From Streptomyces sp. NBC_01294 (GTDB taxonomy: Bacteria > Actinomycetota > Actinomycetes > Streptomycetales > Streptomycetaceae), in NCBI RefSeq assembly GCF_035917235.1, contig NZ_CP108423.1:5175501-5239500 (forward strand): DNA of 64,000 nucleotides, in the 5' to 3' direction. Shown one piece after another: positions 26,404 to 35,500 of this stretch. Within the stretch, counting starts at the first letter, position 1. Each line of letters opens with the position of its first letter. The position numbers were made by a program, and so were the translations under genes. The notes beneath the pieces were generated by a model. The model had not been told where the DNA came from. It did no database searches and saw only the letters and a program-made list of their open reading frames with translations.

Positions 26404-28532
26404 TCGCTCTCCTCGTCCGGGGTGACGACGGCCAGGACCTGGTCCATGGCGACCGTGGTGCCGGGGGTCACGTCGAGTTCGGTGACGGTGCCGGCGTGCG
26501 GGGCGGAGATGACGTGCTCCATCTTCATGGCCTCGACGACGAGCAGGCTCTGGCCGGCCGCCACCGTGTCGCCGACGGCCACCTTGACGACGGTGACGGT
26601 GCCGGGCATGGGGGCGGCGAGGGTGTTGGCGCCGGTCCGTCCGCCGCCGCCGAGGTTCGCGGCCACGGGGTCGTACGCCTGGACGTGCCAGCTGTCCGCG
26701 TCGCGGCCGAGCCAGGTCCCCTCCGGGGAGGTGGCGTGGCTGAAGGTGTGCGTGACGCCGTTGAGTTCGACCGTGACGTGGTCGGGGGTGAGGGTGATGA
26801 TCCGGGCTCGCGCCGGTGCGCCGGGGCTCTGCCCCGGACCCCGCGCCTCAAGCGCCGGCGAGGCTGGATTTGCCCCGGCCGAGTCGGAGAAGAGCAGCTC
26901 GGACTCCGCGCCCGAGTGGCGGGTGCGGACCTCTACGGGGTCGTGGCCCGGGAGGCGGAAGTGGTGGACCGTCCAGGCGGGCGTGCCGCCCATGCGCCAG
27001 CCGCTGGCGGCGTCGAACGGGTCGACCCATCCGTCCGGCCTCGCCGCAACTCCCAGCCCCGCCAGGGGGTACCCCCGGACGGAGTCTGGGGGAGTTTGAG
27101 GCGCGGGCCCGGGCAGAGCCCGGGGACCCTGCGCCAGCAGGGCTGCCGTCGCGTACACCTCGTCCGGAACCCCCTCCGGCAGGAGCTCGGCGAGGTCGCG
27201 CTCGACCAGGCCCGTGTCCAGGTCGCCCGACACCACGTCCGGGTGCGCCAGCAGCCGCCGCAGGAAGCCGGCGTTGGTCTGGACGCCCAGGATCACGGTG
27301 TCGGCCAGCGCCGCCCGCAGCATCCGCAGGGCCGTCGCCCGGTCGGGCCCGTGCACGATGACCTTGGACAGCATCGGGTCGTACGTCGAGCCCACCGGCA
27401 CGCCCGCCGTCAGCCCGGAGTCGGTGCGCACCGCACCGCCCGAGGGCTCCGACAGGGCCAGGACGGTGCCGCCGGACGGCAGGAACCCGCGCGCCGGGTC
27501 CTCCGCGCAGACGCGGGCCTCGATCGCGTGCCCGGTCAGCGTCACGTCGGACTGGTCGAAGCCCAGCGGCTGCCCGGCCGCCACCCGCAGCTGCAGCTCC
27601 ACCAGGTCCAGGCCGGTGATCAGCTCCGTCACCGGGTGCTCGACCTGGAGGCGGGTGTTCATCTCCATGAAGTAGTACGAGGAGGGGTCGACGCCCGGGA
27701 CGATGAACTCCACCGTGCCCGCGCCGACGTACCCGCAGGAGCGGGCCGCGTCGACCGCCGCCGCGCCCATCGCCGCCCGCGTCTTCTCGTCGAGCAGGAC
27801 CGACGGCGCCTCCTCGATCACCTTCTGGTGGCGGCGCTGCAGCGAGCACTCGCGCTCGCCGAGGTGCACCACGTTCCCGTGGGCGTCCGCCAGCACCTGG
27901 ATCTCGATGTGCCGCGGCCGGTCCACCCACCGCTCGACCAGCAGCGTGTCGTCGCCGAAGGACGAGCGCGCCTCGCGGCGGGCCGCCGCGATCTCCTCGG
28001 CCAGCACCGCCTCGTCGCGCACCAGCCGCATGCCCTTGCCGCCGCCGCCCGCCGAGGGCTTCAGCAGCACCGGCATGCCGATCTCCATCGAGGCGGCGAC
28101 CAGTTCGGCGTCGGTCAGGCCGCTGCCCGAGGAGCCCGGCACGACGGGCACGCCCGCCGCCTTCACCGTCTCCTTGGCGCGGATCTTGTCGCCCATCAGC
28201 GAGATCGCGCCCGCCGGGGGCCCGATGAAGGCCAACCCGGCCTCGGAACAGGCCTGCGCGAAGGCCGCGTTCTCGGCGAGGAAGCCGTAGCCGGGGTGGA
28301 CGGCCTCGGCGCCCGTGCGCCGCGCGGCGTCCAGGAGCCGCTCCACGGACAGGTAGCTCTCGGCGGCGGCCGCAGGGCCGATCCGGACGGCCGTGTCGGC
28401 CTCCCGTACGTGGCGCGCGTCCGCGTCCGCGTCGCTGAACACGGCGACCGAGCGGATGCCGAGCTGTCGCAGCGTGCGGATGACCCGGACCGCGATCTCG
28501 CCCCGGTTGGCGACCAGAACAGTGCTGAACAT
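26400..28532 (-). CDS. Acyl-CoA carboxylase alpha chain (biotin carboxylase + BCCP)
   Basis: 710 residues from ATG 28532, with GAGG nine bases upstream; an in-frame GTG at 28547 is possible. The order is a biotin carboxylase domain (about 1-450; GGGGKGM ATP loop; [14 protein letters not shown]), a linker and BT-like region, and a C-terminal biotinyl domain with K670 in the AMKM site. With the neighbouring beta chain it should carboxylate methylcrotonyl-CoA or a related acyl-CoA. Two proline-rich linker segments (about residues 470-496 and 551-573) are encoded by copies of an interspersed nucleotide repeat, which is unusual inside an enzyme. Confidence 0.93.
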   Translation of the reverse strand: MFSTVLVANRGEIAVRVIRTLRQLGIRSVAVFSDADADARHVREADTAVRIGPAAAAESYLSVERLLDAARRTGAEAVHPGYGFLAENAAFAQACSEAGLAFIGPPAGAISLMGDKIRAKETVKAAGVPVVPGSSGSGLTDAELVAASMEIGMPVLLKPSAGGGGKGMRLVRDEAVLAEEIAAARREARSSFGDDTLLVERWVDRPRHIEIQVLADAHGNVVHLGERECSLQRRHQKVIEEAPSVLLDEKTRAAMGAAAVDAARSCGYVGAGTVEFIVPGVDPSSYYFMEMNTRLQVEHPVTELITGLDLVELQLRVAAGQPLGFDQSDVTLTGHAIEARVCAEDPARGFLPSGGTVLALSEPSGGAVRTDSGLTAGVPVGSTYDPMLSKVIVHGPDRATALRMLRAALADTVILGVQTNAGFLRRLLAHPDVVSGDLDTGLVERDLAELLPEGVPDEVYATAALLAQGPRALPGPAPQTPPDSVRGYPLAGLGVAARPDGWVDPFDAASGWRMGGTPAWTVHHFRLPGHDPVEVRTRHSGAESELLFSDSAGANPASPALEARGPGQSPGAPARARIITLTPDHVTVELNGVTHTFSHATSPEGTWLGRDADSWHVQAYDPVAANLGGGGRTGANTLAAPMPGTVTVVKVAVGDTVAAGQSLLVVEAMKMEHVISAPHAGTVTELDVTPGTTVAMDQVLAVVTPDEESE
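26820..26880. repeat. Interspersed GC-rich repeat, copy A (inside CDS)
   Basis: Contains GGGCTCTGCCCCGG, then CCCGCGCCTCAAGCGCCGGCG, of a kind common between Streptomyces genes. It is in frame within the carboxylase alpha gene and forms a small hairpin (CCGGGGC/GCCCCGG). Confidence 0.6.
27049..27130. repeat. Interspersed GC-rich repeat, copy B (inverted, inside CDS)
   Basis: Read on the opposite strand to copy A it has the same core, GGGCTCTGCCC followed by CGCGCCTCAA. It also carries a hairpin GGGGGTACCCCC and CCGTCC/GGACGG arms. It encodes the first proline-rich linker segment. Confidence 0.6.
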
Positions 28533-28548
28533 CGAAGAGGTCCTCACG

Positions 28549-30180
28549 TCACATACGGAAGATGCCGAAGCCCGGCTGGGCTTGATCCTTTTGGCCCAGC
28601 GGGGCGTTCGCGCACGCGGTCAGGGCCAGTCCCAGCACCTGCCGGGTTTCCATCGGGTCGATGGCCCCGTCGTCCCACAGCCGCGCGGTGGCGTAGTAGG
28701 CGTTGCCCTGCTCCTCGTACTGCGCGCGGACCGGGGCCTTGAAGGCCTCCTCGTCCTCGGCCGGCCAGTCCTGGCCCGCGCCCTCGATCTGGTCGCGCTT
28801 GACCGTGGCCAGGACGGACGCGGCCTGCTCGCCGCCCATCACCGAGATCTTGGCGTTGGGCCACATCCACAGGAACCGGGGGGAGTACGCCCGCCCGCAC
28901 ATCGAGTAGTTGCCCGCGCCGTATGAGCCGCCGACCACCACCGTCAGCTTCGGCACCCGGGCGCAGGCCACGGCCGTCACCATCTTGGCGCCGTGCTTGG
29001 CGATGCCGCCCGCCTCGTAGTCCCGGCCGACCATGAAGCCCGAGATGTTCTGGAGGAAGAGGAGCGGGATGCCGCGCTGGTCGCACAGCTCGATGAAGTG
29101 GGCGCCCTTCTGGGCGGATTCGGCGAACAGGATGCCGTTGTTCGCGATGATCCCGACCGGGTGTCCGTGGATCCGGGCGAAGCCGGTGACCAGCGTCTGG
29201 CCGAACTCGGACTTGAACTCCTGGAAGCGGGACCCGTCCACGATCCGCGCGATGATCTCGCGGGCGTCGTAGGGGGTGCGCGAGTCGACGGGGACCGCGC
29301 CGTACAGCCCGGACGGGTCCACCTTCGGCTCCTCCGGAGCCTCCACCGACCAGGGCAGGGCCCCGCGGTCCGGCAGGGTCGCCACGATGTTCCGTACGAT
29401 CCGCAGCGCGTGCGCGTCGTCCTCCGCGAGGTGGTCGGTCACGCCGGAGACGCGGGAGTGGACCTCGCCGCCGCCGAGCTCCTCGGCCGTGACCACCTCG
29501 CCGGTGGCGGCCTTCACCAGCGGCGGACCGCCGAGGAAGATCGTGCCCTGGTTGCGGACGATGACGGCCTCGTCGCTCATGGCCGGCACGTACGCCCCGC
29601 CGGCCGTGCAGGAGCCGAGGACGGCGGCGATCTGCGGGATGCCGGCCCCCGACATGCGCGCCTGGTTGTAGAAGATGCGGCCGAAGTGCTCCCGGTCGGG
29701 GAAGACCTCGTCCTGCATGGGGAGGAAGGCGCCGCCCGAGTCGACCAGGTAGAGGCAGGGGAGACGATTCTCCAGTGCCACCTCCTGGGCGCGCAGGTGC
29801 TTCTTGACGGTCATCGGGTAGTACGTGCCGCCCTTGACGGTGGCGTCGTTCGCGACGATGACGCATTCGCGGCCGCTGACCCGGCCGATGCCCGCGATGA
29901 CCCCGGCGGCGGGCGCCGAGCCCCCGTACATCCCCTCGGCGGCCAGGGGGGCCAGCTCCAGGAAGGGGGATCCGGGGTCGAGGAGGGTGTCCACGCGGTC
30001 GCGCGGAAGGAGCTTCCCGCGGGCGGTGTGGCGGGCGCGGGCCTTCTCGCCGCCGCCGAGCCGGGCCGCGTCGAGCCGGGCCCGCAGGCCCTCGGTCAGC
30101 TCGCGGTGGGCGGCCTCGTTGGTCCGCCAGGCCTCGGACGCCGGGTCCGCGGCGCTCGTCAGCACTGGTGCCTGCTGCAT
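28549..30180 (-). CDS. Acyl-CoA carboxylase beta chain (carboxyltransferase)
   Basis: 543 residues from ATG 30180, with AAGGGAG nine bases upstream. It shows the methylcrotonyl-CoA carboxylase beta pattern: an N-terminal crotonase-fold half with [21 protein letters not shown] and [16 protein letters not shown], and a C-terminal half with [34 protein letters not shown] and [15 protein letters not shown]. The [13 protein letters not shown] and NYSMCGRAY elements are typical of MCC rather than propionyl-CoA carboxylases, supporting leucine degradation. It is the first gene of a four-gene operon controlled by the divergent TetR gene. Confidence 0.93.
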   Translation of the reverse strand: MQQAPVLTSAADPASEAWRTNEAAHRELTEGLRARLDAARLGGGEKARARHTARGKLLPRDRVDTLLDPGSPFLELAPLAAEGMYGGSAPAAGVIAGIGRVSGRECVIVANDATVKGGTYYPMTVKKHLRAQEVALENRLPCLYLVDSGGAFLPMQDEVFPDREHFGRIFYNQARMSGAGIPQIAAVLGSCTAGGAYVPAMSDEAVIVRNQGTIFLGGPPLVKAATGEVVTAEELGGGEVHSRVSGVTDHLAEDDAHALRIVRNIVATLPDRGALPWSVEAPEEPKVDPSGLYGAVPVDSRTPYDAREIIARIVDGSRFQEFKSEFGQTLVTGFARIHGHPVGIIANNGILFAESAQKGAHFIELCDQRGIPLLFLQNISGFMVGRDYEAGGIAKHGAKMVTAVACARVPKLTVVVGGSYGAGNYSMCGRAYSPRFLWMWPNAKISVMGGEQAASVLATVKRDQIEGAGQDWPAEDEEAFKAPVRAQYEEQGNAYYATARLWDDGAIDPMETRQVLGLALTACANAPLGQKDQAQPGFGIFRM

Positions 30181-30222
30181 CGGTCGAGCTCCCTTGCTCG
30201 TTCCACTTGCTCGGTGCACGCT

Positions 30223-30238
30223 GTTAATGGTCGTTAAC
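30223..30238. promoter_or_regulatory. TetR-type operator 1
   Basis: GTTAATGGTCGTTAAC is an imperfect 16-bp palindrome 43 bp upstream of the carboxyltransferase start. It shares the pattern GTTAAYG...CGYTAAC with site 2. Confidence 0.65.
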
Positions 30239-30253
30239 GTGTGTGGGACCTAG

Positions 30254-30269
30254 GTTAACGAGCGCTAAC
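30254..30269. promoter_or_regulatory. TetR-type operator 2
   Basis: GTTAACGAGCGCTAAC lies 24 bp before the tetR start and 31 bp (three helical turns) from site 1. It is probably where the divergent TetR protein binds to control itself and the operon. Confidence 0.68.
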
Positions 30270-30292
30270 GGCCCTGTCTAGAATGGTTTCCC

Positions 30293-30871
30293 ATGAGCAC
30301 CAGAGCGGCCGCCCCCACCCGTCGCGAGCAGATCCTCAGTGAGGCCGCTCGTCTCTTCGCCGCGCGCGGCTTCCACGGAGTCGGCGTCGACGAGATAGGC
30401 GCCGCCGTGGGCATCAGCGGCCCCGGCCTGTACCGGCACTTCGCGGGCAAGGACGCCATGCTCGCCGAGCTGCTGGTCGGCATCAGCGAGCGGCTGCTGA
30501 CGGGCGGCCGCCACCGGGTGGCGCAGGTCGCGGGCGACCCGGCCCGGGTCCTGTCCTCCCTCATCGACGGGCACATCGACTTCGCGCTCGACGACCGGGC
30601 GCTGATCACCGTGCACGACCGGGAGCTCGACCGGCTGCGGGAGGCCGACCGCAAGCTCGTACGGCAGCTGCAGCGCCAGTACGTGGAGCTGTGGGTGGAG
30701 GTCGTACGGGAACTGCACCCGGAGGTGGCCGAGGCGGAGGTACGGGTCTCCGTGCACGCGGTCTTCGGCCTGCTGAACTCCACCCCGCACCTCGCGGCCC
30801 TCGGGCGCGAGGCGACGGAGTCGCTGCTGAGGCGCCTGGCGCACGGGGCGTTCGGGGCGCTGTCGGCCTGA
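30293..30871 (+). CDS. TetR-family regulator of the carboxylase operon
   Basis: 192 residues. The N-terminal helix-turn-helix is textbook: ILSEAARLFAARGFHGVGVDEIGAAVGISGPGLYRHFAGKDAML. The C-terminal ligand domain is of the TetR_C type found in acyl-CoA-responsive repressors. It is divergent from the carboxylase-lyase-dehydrogenase operon, and two similar palindromes lie between. Repression relieved by an acyl-CoA intermediate of leucine degradation is the expected logic but is not shown by sequence. Confidence 0.88.
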   Translation: MSTRAAAPTRREQILSEAARLFAARGFHGVGVDEIGAAVGISGPGLYRHFAGKDAMLAELLVGISERLLTGGRHRVAQVAGDPARVLSSLIDGHIDFALDDRALITVHDRELDRLREADRKLVRQLQRQYVELWVEVVRELHPEVAEAEVRVSVHAVFGLLNSTPHLAALGREATESLLRRLAHGAFGALSA

Positions 30872-30935
30872 CGCGGGGCGTCCGCCGTTCGGAATGGACG
30901 GGGCGTGCGGGCCCCGGCGGCGGCAGAATGGCCGT

Positions 30936-31754
30936 ATGCCGAAGCCGATAGAGACGCCCGACCAGTCCGTTGGAACGCCGAGCCGCGCCGAACTCATCGA
31001 CCACCTGGTCCGCACGCGGATCGCGGGGCAGGTCGCCACTCCGCGCGAGAACAACCTCAGTCACTACCGCAAGCTCGCCAACGGCGACCGGCACTACTGG
31101 TTCGGCCTGGAGCTGGGGGACCGCTGGACGGACGAGCAGGACGTGCTCGCGGTGATGGCGGAGCGGTGCGGGGTCGTGGACGACCCCGCCTTCCGGTACG
31201 GCCAGGACACCATCGACCCGGAGCTGACCGTGGCCGGCCTGGACCGGATGGCGGCGCGGCTGCGCAAGGCGGCGTCGGACCGGCAGAGCGTGCTGTTCGC
31301 CACCGGGCACCCGGGCGGGCTGCTGGACGTCCACCGGGCGACGGCGGCGGCCCTGCGGGCGGCGGGCTGCGAAGTCGTGGTGATCCCGGGCGGGCTGACC
31401 GCCGACGAGGGCTCGGTGTGGCAGTTCGCGGACGTCGCGGTACTGGAGCGGGGCGCGACCCTGTGGCACACCCATTCGCCCGAGCCGATGGCCGCGATCC
31501 TGGACGCCCTGACGGCCGAGAACCGCCCGCAGCCGGACCTGGTCGTCGCCGACCACGGCTGGGCGGGCTGCGCGGCGCAGCGCGGCCTGGACGCGGTGGG
31601 CTACGCGGACTGCAACGACCCGGCCCTCTTCATCGCCGAGGCCGAGGGCACCCTCCAGGTGACGGTCCCCCTGGACGACCACGTCCGCGACCCGCGGTAC
31701 TACGACCCGCTGGTGGCGTACTTGCTGGCGGCGGCGGGGCTGCTGGGCGCGTAG
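30936..31754 (+). CDS. Phosphatase-like protein of unknown specificity
   Basis: 272 residues from ATG 30936. The only distinctive features are VLFATGHPGGLLDVHRATAAALRAAGCEVVVIPGG and LVVADHGWAGCAAQRGLDAVGYADCNDPA, which suggest a phosphatase-like alpha/beta domain with His/Asp metal-type residues. Homologues in actinobacteria are commonly labelled phosphatase without proof. The extended N-terminus has RENNLSHYRKLANGDRHYWFG. It follows tetR by 64 bp and may be read from the same transcript. Confidence 0.7.
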   Translation: MPKPIETPDQSVGTPSRAELIDHLVRTRIAGQVATPRENNLSHYRKLANGDRHYWFGLELGDRWTDEQDVLAVMAERCGVVDDPAFRYGQDTIDPELTVAGLDRMAARLRKAASDRQSVLFATGHPGGLLDVHRATAAALRAAGCEVVVIPGGLTADEGSVWQFADVAVLERGATLWHTHSPEPMAAILDALTAENRPQPDLVVADHGWAGCAAQRGLDAVGYADCNDPALFIAEAEGTLQVTVPLDDHVRDPRYYDPLVAYLLAAAGLLGA

Positions 31755-31819
31755 CGCGGTGGGGCGGCCGGGTGCACGGGTCGCCAGGTGGCGAACCAGC
31801 CTCGTCCCGCCCGCGTCGG

Positions 31820-31951
31820 TCAGTCCCCCGGGGTCGCGGCCGGGCACGGCAGGTGCGCATCCCAGCCGCTGGCGAGGTGGGGGTCGACGTATTCGTCGCG
31901 CTCGCCGGGGACGAAGAGGTGGGTGACGGTCGTCGTACCCTTCTTCGGCAT
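31820..31951 (-). CDS. Possible 43-residue protein
   Basis: ATG 31951 opens a short frame, MPKKGTTTVTHLFVPGERDE to CPAATPGD. The composition is protein-like, with few rare codons, but no ribosome-binding site precedes it. I do not recognise it. It could be a regulator remnant or chance. Confidence 0.3.
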   Translation of the reverse strand: MPKKGTTTVTHLFVPGERDEYVDPHLASGWDAHLPCPAATPGD

Positions 31952-32147
31952 AGCAACCAGGGGTCTCAAATTTCTGAGCCAGCCTCTCCGGGCCTGTTTG
32001 CTGTCCGATGCTTGCAGCACCCACTGCGTACTTAACGGGCCGCAAATTTCTACGCTTGGAAAATGGGTGCAGGGCGCTTTGCTCGCCGGCAGGGAGACCG
32101 GCTGCAGTCGGCCAGGGGAATCCAGGATCGTGACGCACAAAAACTTC

Positions 32148-32178
32148 GGCGGCCCGCCACCTTGGGTGACGGGCCGCC
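32148..32178 (-). terminator. Terminator of the RHS-immunity transcript
   Basis: Nine-base arms at 32148-32156 and 32170-32178, extendable inward with one mismatch. On the minus strand the hairpin is followed by GAAGTTTTTG, giving a canonical U-tract. It lies just downstream of the immunity gene stop. Confidence 0.8.
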
Positions 32179-32208
32179 ACAGGACCTCGAAGCTAGCTTG
32201 CTTCCTCG

Positions 32209-32556
32209 CTACTCCTCATACTCAATGAAATCATCGAGGGCTTTCCTGAGCCAACCTCCGATGTCTGTAAACTTTTCCACCACTTCCGTCCCCGGTACGC
32301 CAAAGGAATCGATGACAAGAATCCCCGGCTTGTCCAGATCCCAACAGGCAACATCATCGTTGTCCTGACGCCGCGCGAAGGGAAGCAGGCGGAGCTGCGG
32401 AAACTGCCCCGCCAGTTGCTCAGACCTCAGCTTGATGAGATCCTCACTCAGAGCCCACCAGGGGTCCAAGCTCAGCAATCCAGCTTCTGCCGCCCTTACG
32501 AATACCTCCGGATACCTGAAATTTTCAGGAAGGTCAACGGAGAGGATCCCATCCAA
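32209..32556 (-). CDS. SUKH/SMI1-like immunity protein
   Basis: 115 residues, probably starting at TTG 32556 directly after the RHS stop codon; no ATG fits. The pattern fits the SUKH (SMI1/KNR4) superfamily of immunity proteins: WWALSEDLIKLRSEQLAGQFPQL, then LLPFARRQDNDDVACWDLDKPG, then WLRKALDDFIEYEE. It is cytoplasmic and acidic. Zero spacing after the RHS gene points to a toxin-immunity pair made from one transcript. Codons are AT-richer than in core genes, a sign of transfer with the toxin tip. Confidence 0.8.
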   Translation of the reverse strand: MDGILSVDLPENFRYPEVFVRAAEAGLLSLDPWWALSEDLIKLRSEQLAGQFPQLRLLPFARRQDNDDVACWDLDKPGILVIDSFGVPGTEVVEKFTDIGGWLRKALDDFIEYEE

Positions 32557-35500
32557 TTAATTACCGTCCCAACTGGTTATTTCAGATCCGTACGGATTGG
32601 CGTTACGGTACGCCGCTCCCTGCTTCTCGATTCGCGCAGTGACTGCCTCGCCCCAGGTCAGCGGCGACGCCTTCTTTGTGTTGAACCGGCCTATCTCGAG
32701 GAACTCTTGAGGTAGCGGTTCATTATAGTCATGAACTCGCGCCTGAACGTCAATACCAACCTTCTTAGCCCCCAGGACTCTTCGGTTGTCAATGGATGTG
32801 AGCTTCCCATCCGGCATTCTGACAACGTCAACTGGAGCTCCAGCCCAACCCTTCTCTGCGATGCTATCTACGGTTTGCTTCGCGTTTGTGACGGATTTTT
32901 GGCTGAATCTGATCTCCGCTGAAGCGATGGATGCGACACCTGCAGTACCCGCGCCAGCTGTTGCTATCTCGGCCGCCACCTCTGCGCATCCAGCAGGGTT
33001 GAACAGGCAGGCTGCGATTATTTCCGGACCCAGTGCCAGGACCACGGGCGCCAGCACTACCGCCGCATCGACGGCCATCGCCCCGTACACCGCAACGCAG
33101 ATCCATCCGACGCAGCTCTGATTCATTGCCGCGAAATTGGTCGTGCTTGTGGTGCCGCCGATGTAGTACTGCTTTTCTTCGGTGCCATTGCTGCAGGGAA
33201 TGCCGGCCTGGTAAACGCAAACAGTCTTGCCGCTCGCTTTCGTGGCCGTATTGCCCTTACCCTTGCCGTTTCCTGTGGGCGTCTGCGCCTTTCCGGTGGT
33301 TCGGCCTGCCCCGTATCCCTTGGTGTACCTGGTCGCGGCTTCGACAACACTCTGGGGCTTGGACTGGAAACCTTGGTCGCTGTTGTGGCCTTCGAAGTAC
33401 TTGAGGCCGTCCGGGTCGGAGTAGGTGAAGGGATTGTTGGCGGAGTAGGTGTAGCCGTGGAGTTGCTGCGAGTCCTTGAGGTCCATGATCGGGTCGACGG
33501 AGATGAATCGGCCGATCAGGGGGTCGTACTCGCGGGCGCCGATGTGGGTCAGGCCGCTGTCGTTGTCCTTAGTTCCTCCGATGAAGTTCTTCTCGCCGGT
33601 CCACGTCGTCGGCTGGGTGCCGCGGGCTTCGCCGAACAGGCCCGTCTTCCGGCGGGTGACCGTCTGGGTCGCGTTGGCGGTGATCTGGGTGGTGCCGGTG
33701 TCGTGGTGGTCGGCGAGCGTGAAGGTGAGCTTGCCGCCCGCGCGCACCGCGACGCCGCCGTAGTAGCGGGTCCCGGTGACCGTGCCCGTCTTGTCGAGCT
33801 TCAGCTCGTTGCCCGCGGGCAAGTAGAGCGTGGTGGCGTCCTTCTCCTTACGCAGGATGCGGTTGCCGGAGGTGTCGTAGACGTAGGAGCTGGTGGACGC
33901 TCCCTGGATTGCCGTCTTCAGGTGTCCTTCGGCGTCCCAGTCGAAGGACTGGATCTCACCCGTGCCGATCTTGCGGGTCTTGGTGTTCCCGGACGCGTCG
34001 TAGGTGAAGGTCTCCTCGCTCGGGTCGGTGCCGGTCTGGGTGACCTTGGGCAGGTCGTGCTTGCCGGCGGTCGGCGCCGCGTAGGTGCGGACGGTGTCGG
34101 CAGCCGGGCCCGAGGGGGTCTTGTGCTTGGTCTCGGTCTTACGGTTGCCCACCGCGTCGTAGGTGTACGTCGTCCAGTACGGGTCCTCGCCGCCGATGGC
34201 GGAAGCCGACGGAGAAGTCGGGCAGGACTCACCCGTGTTGGTCCAGGCCTCGGTGATACGGCGCAGGGCGTCCAGGTTGACGCACTGGGTGTCGGTGGTA
34301 CGGGCGGCGTCCTGGCCGTAGGCCGAGGCGATGGACGTCAGGTTGCCCACCGGGTCGAACGCGTACCTGGTGTCTTCGATCCGCTTCGGTGCCACATCGC
34401 GATCGGTGACCGCGCGAACAAGCGCGCCGGTGTGCTCGTCGTACTCGCTCGACGTGTAGATGCGCTGCTTGGTGGCACCGAGTTCTTGGCGGACGGTGCG
34501 GCCGTAGTGGTCGTACGTCATCGCCGTGACCAGGCGGTTGCTGTCGGTGGCCATGCTGTCCAGCAGGCCCGAGACCGACTGGTAGGTGATGCCGACCGTC
34601 TCTGCCGGGAGACCACCCATGGCGGGGTGGTCGGTCGCCAGGGGCTGACCGCTGATGTTGTAGGCGTTCGTCCACTTGTAGGTGCCGGCGAGAGCGCCGG
34701 TGGTCGGCGTGGACGGGATGGTCACCTGGGTTTCGAGGGGCTGGTAGAGGTCGTTGTAGGCGAGGACTTCCGACGTGTAGGCCTTGCCATCGACGAAGCG
34801 CGTGGACTTCGACAGCCGACCCTTGGCAACGGTGTCGTACACCATCGAGGTCAGGGTGGTCTCGCCCTGCTTCGTGCTCACGGGACGGCCGAGCTCGTCA
34901 TAGTCCGTGTGCAGGGTGACGCCACTGGCGTTGGTGGTGTCGGTGACACGGTCCCCGATGTCGTGAACGGTCTTGACGAGGCCCTTGTCCGGGTCGTTCA
35001 GCTCGATCTGGAGGCCGCGGACGTCGTAGGTGTACGTCCACTTGGCGTCGGCGGGGTCGGTGACCTGGGCCAGCCGGCCGAGCCTGTCGTAGGTGTACTT
35101 GGTCGACTGCGAGGTCGTCCGCGCCGCGTCGGTGTACTGCTTCTGTTCCACCGGGCGGCCCAGTGTGTCGGTGACCGTGGTCGTCGAAGTGCCACCCGGG
35201 GGCGGGACGATCGTGGTGGTGTCACCGGTGTAACTGGTTGTCGTGCGCTTGGTCTCGGTGCCGTTCTTCTTCGAGATCACCGCGGTGGGACGGCCGGCTC
35301 CGTCGAATACGGCGTCGGTGGAGGCCGGGTAGTTGAGTTCCTGCCCTGTGACCAGATCAGGCGAAGGCGTGCCGTCGGCGTAGTACGTGCCTGAGGTGCG
35401 CCAGGCCAGGCCGCGGGTGTCGTAGAAGGTCTCCGTGATCAGACGGCCGGCCAGGTCGGGGGACTGGGTCTGCGTCTGACGCTCGCGCAGCAGGCCGTCC

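Larger units (their letters stand above)
31755..32208. other. Accessory-island edge, mostly non-coding
   Basis: 454 bp between the phosphatase-like gene and the immunity gene. It holds one possible tiny gene (31820-31951), a terminator at 32148-32178 and two copies of CAAATTTCT (31967-31975 and 32043-32051). From about 31960 rightwards the base composition becomes clearly AT-richer than the core on the left. Confidence 0.5.
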
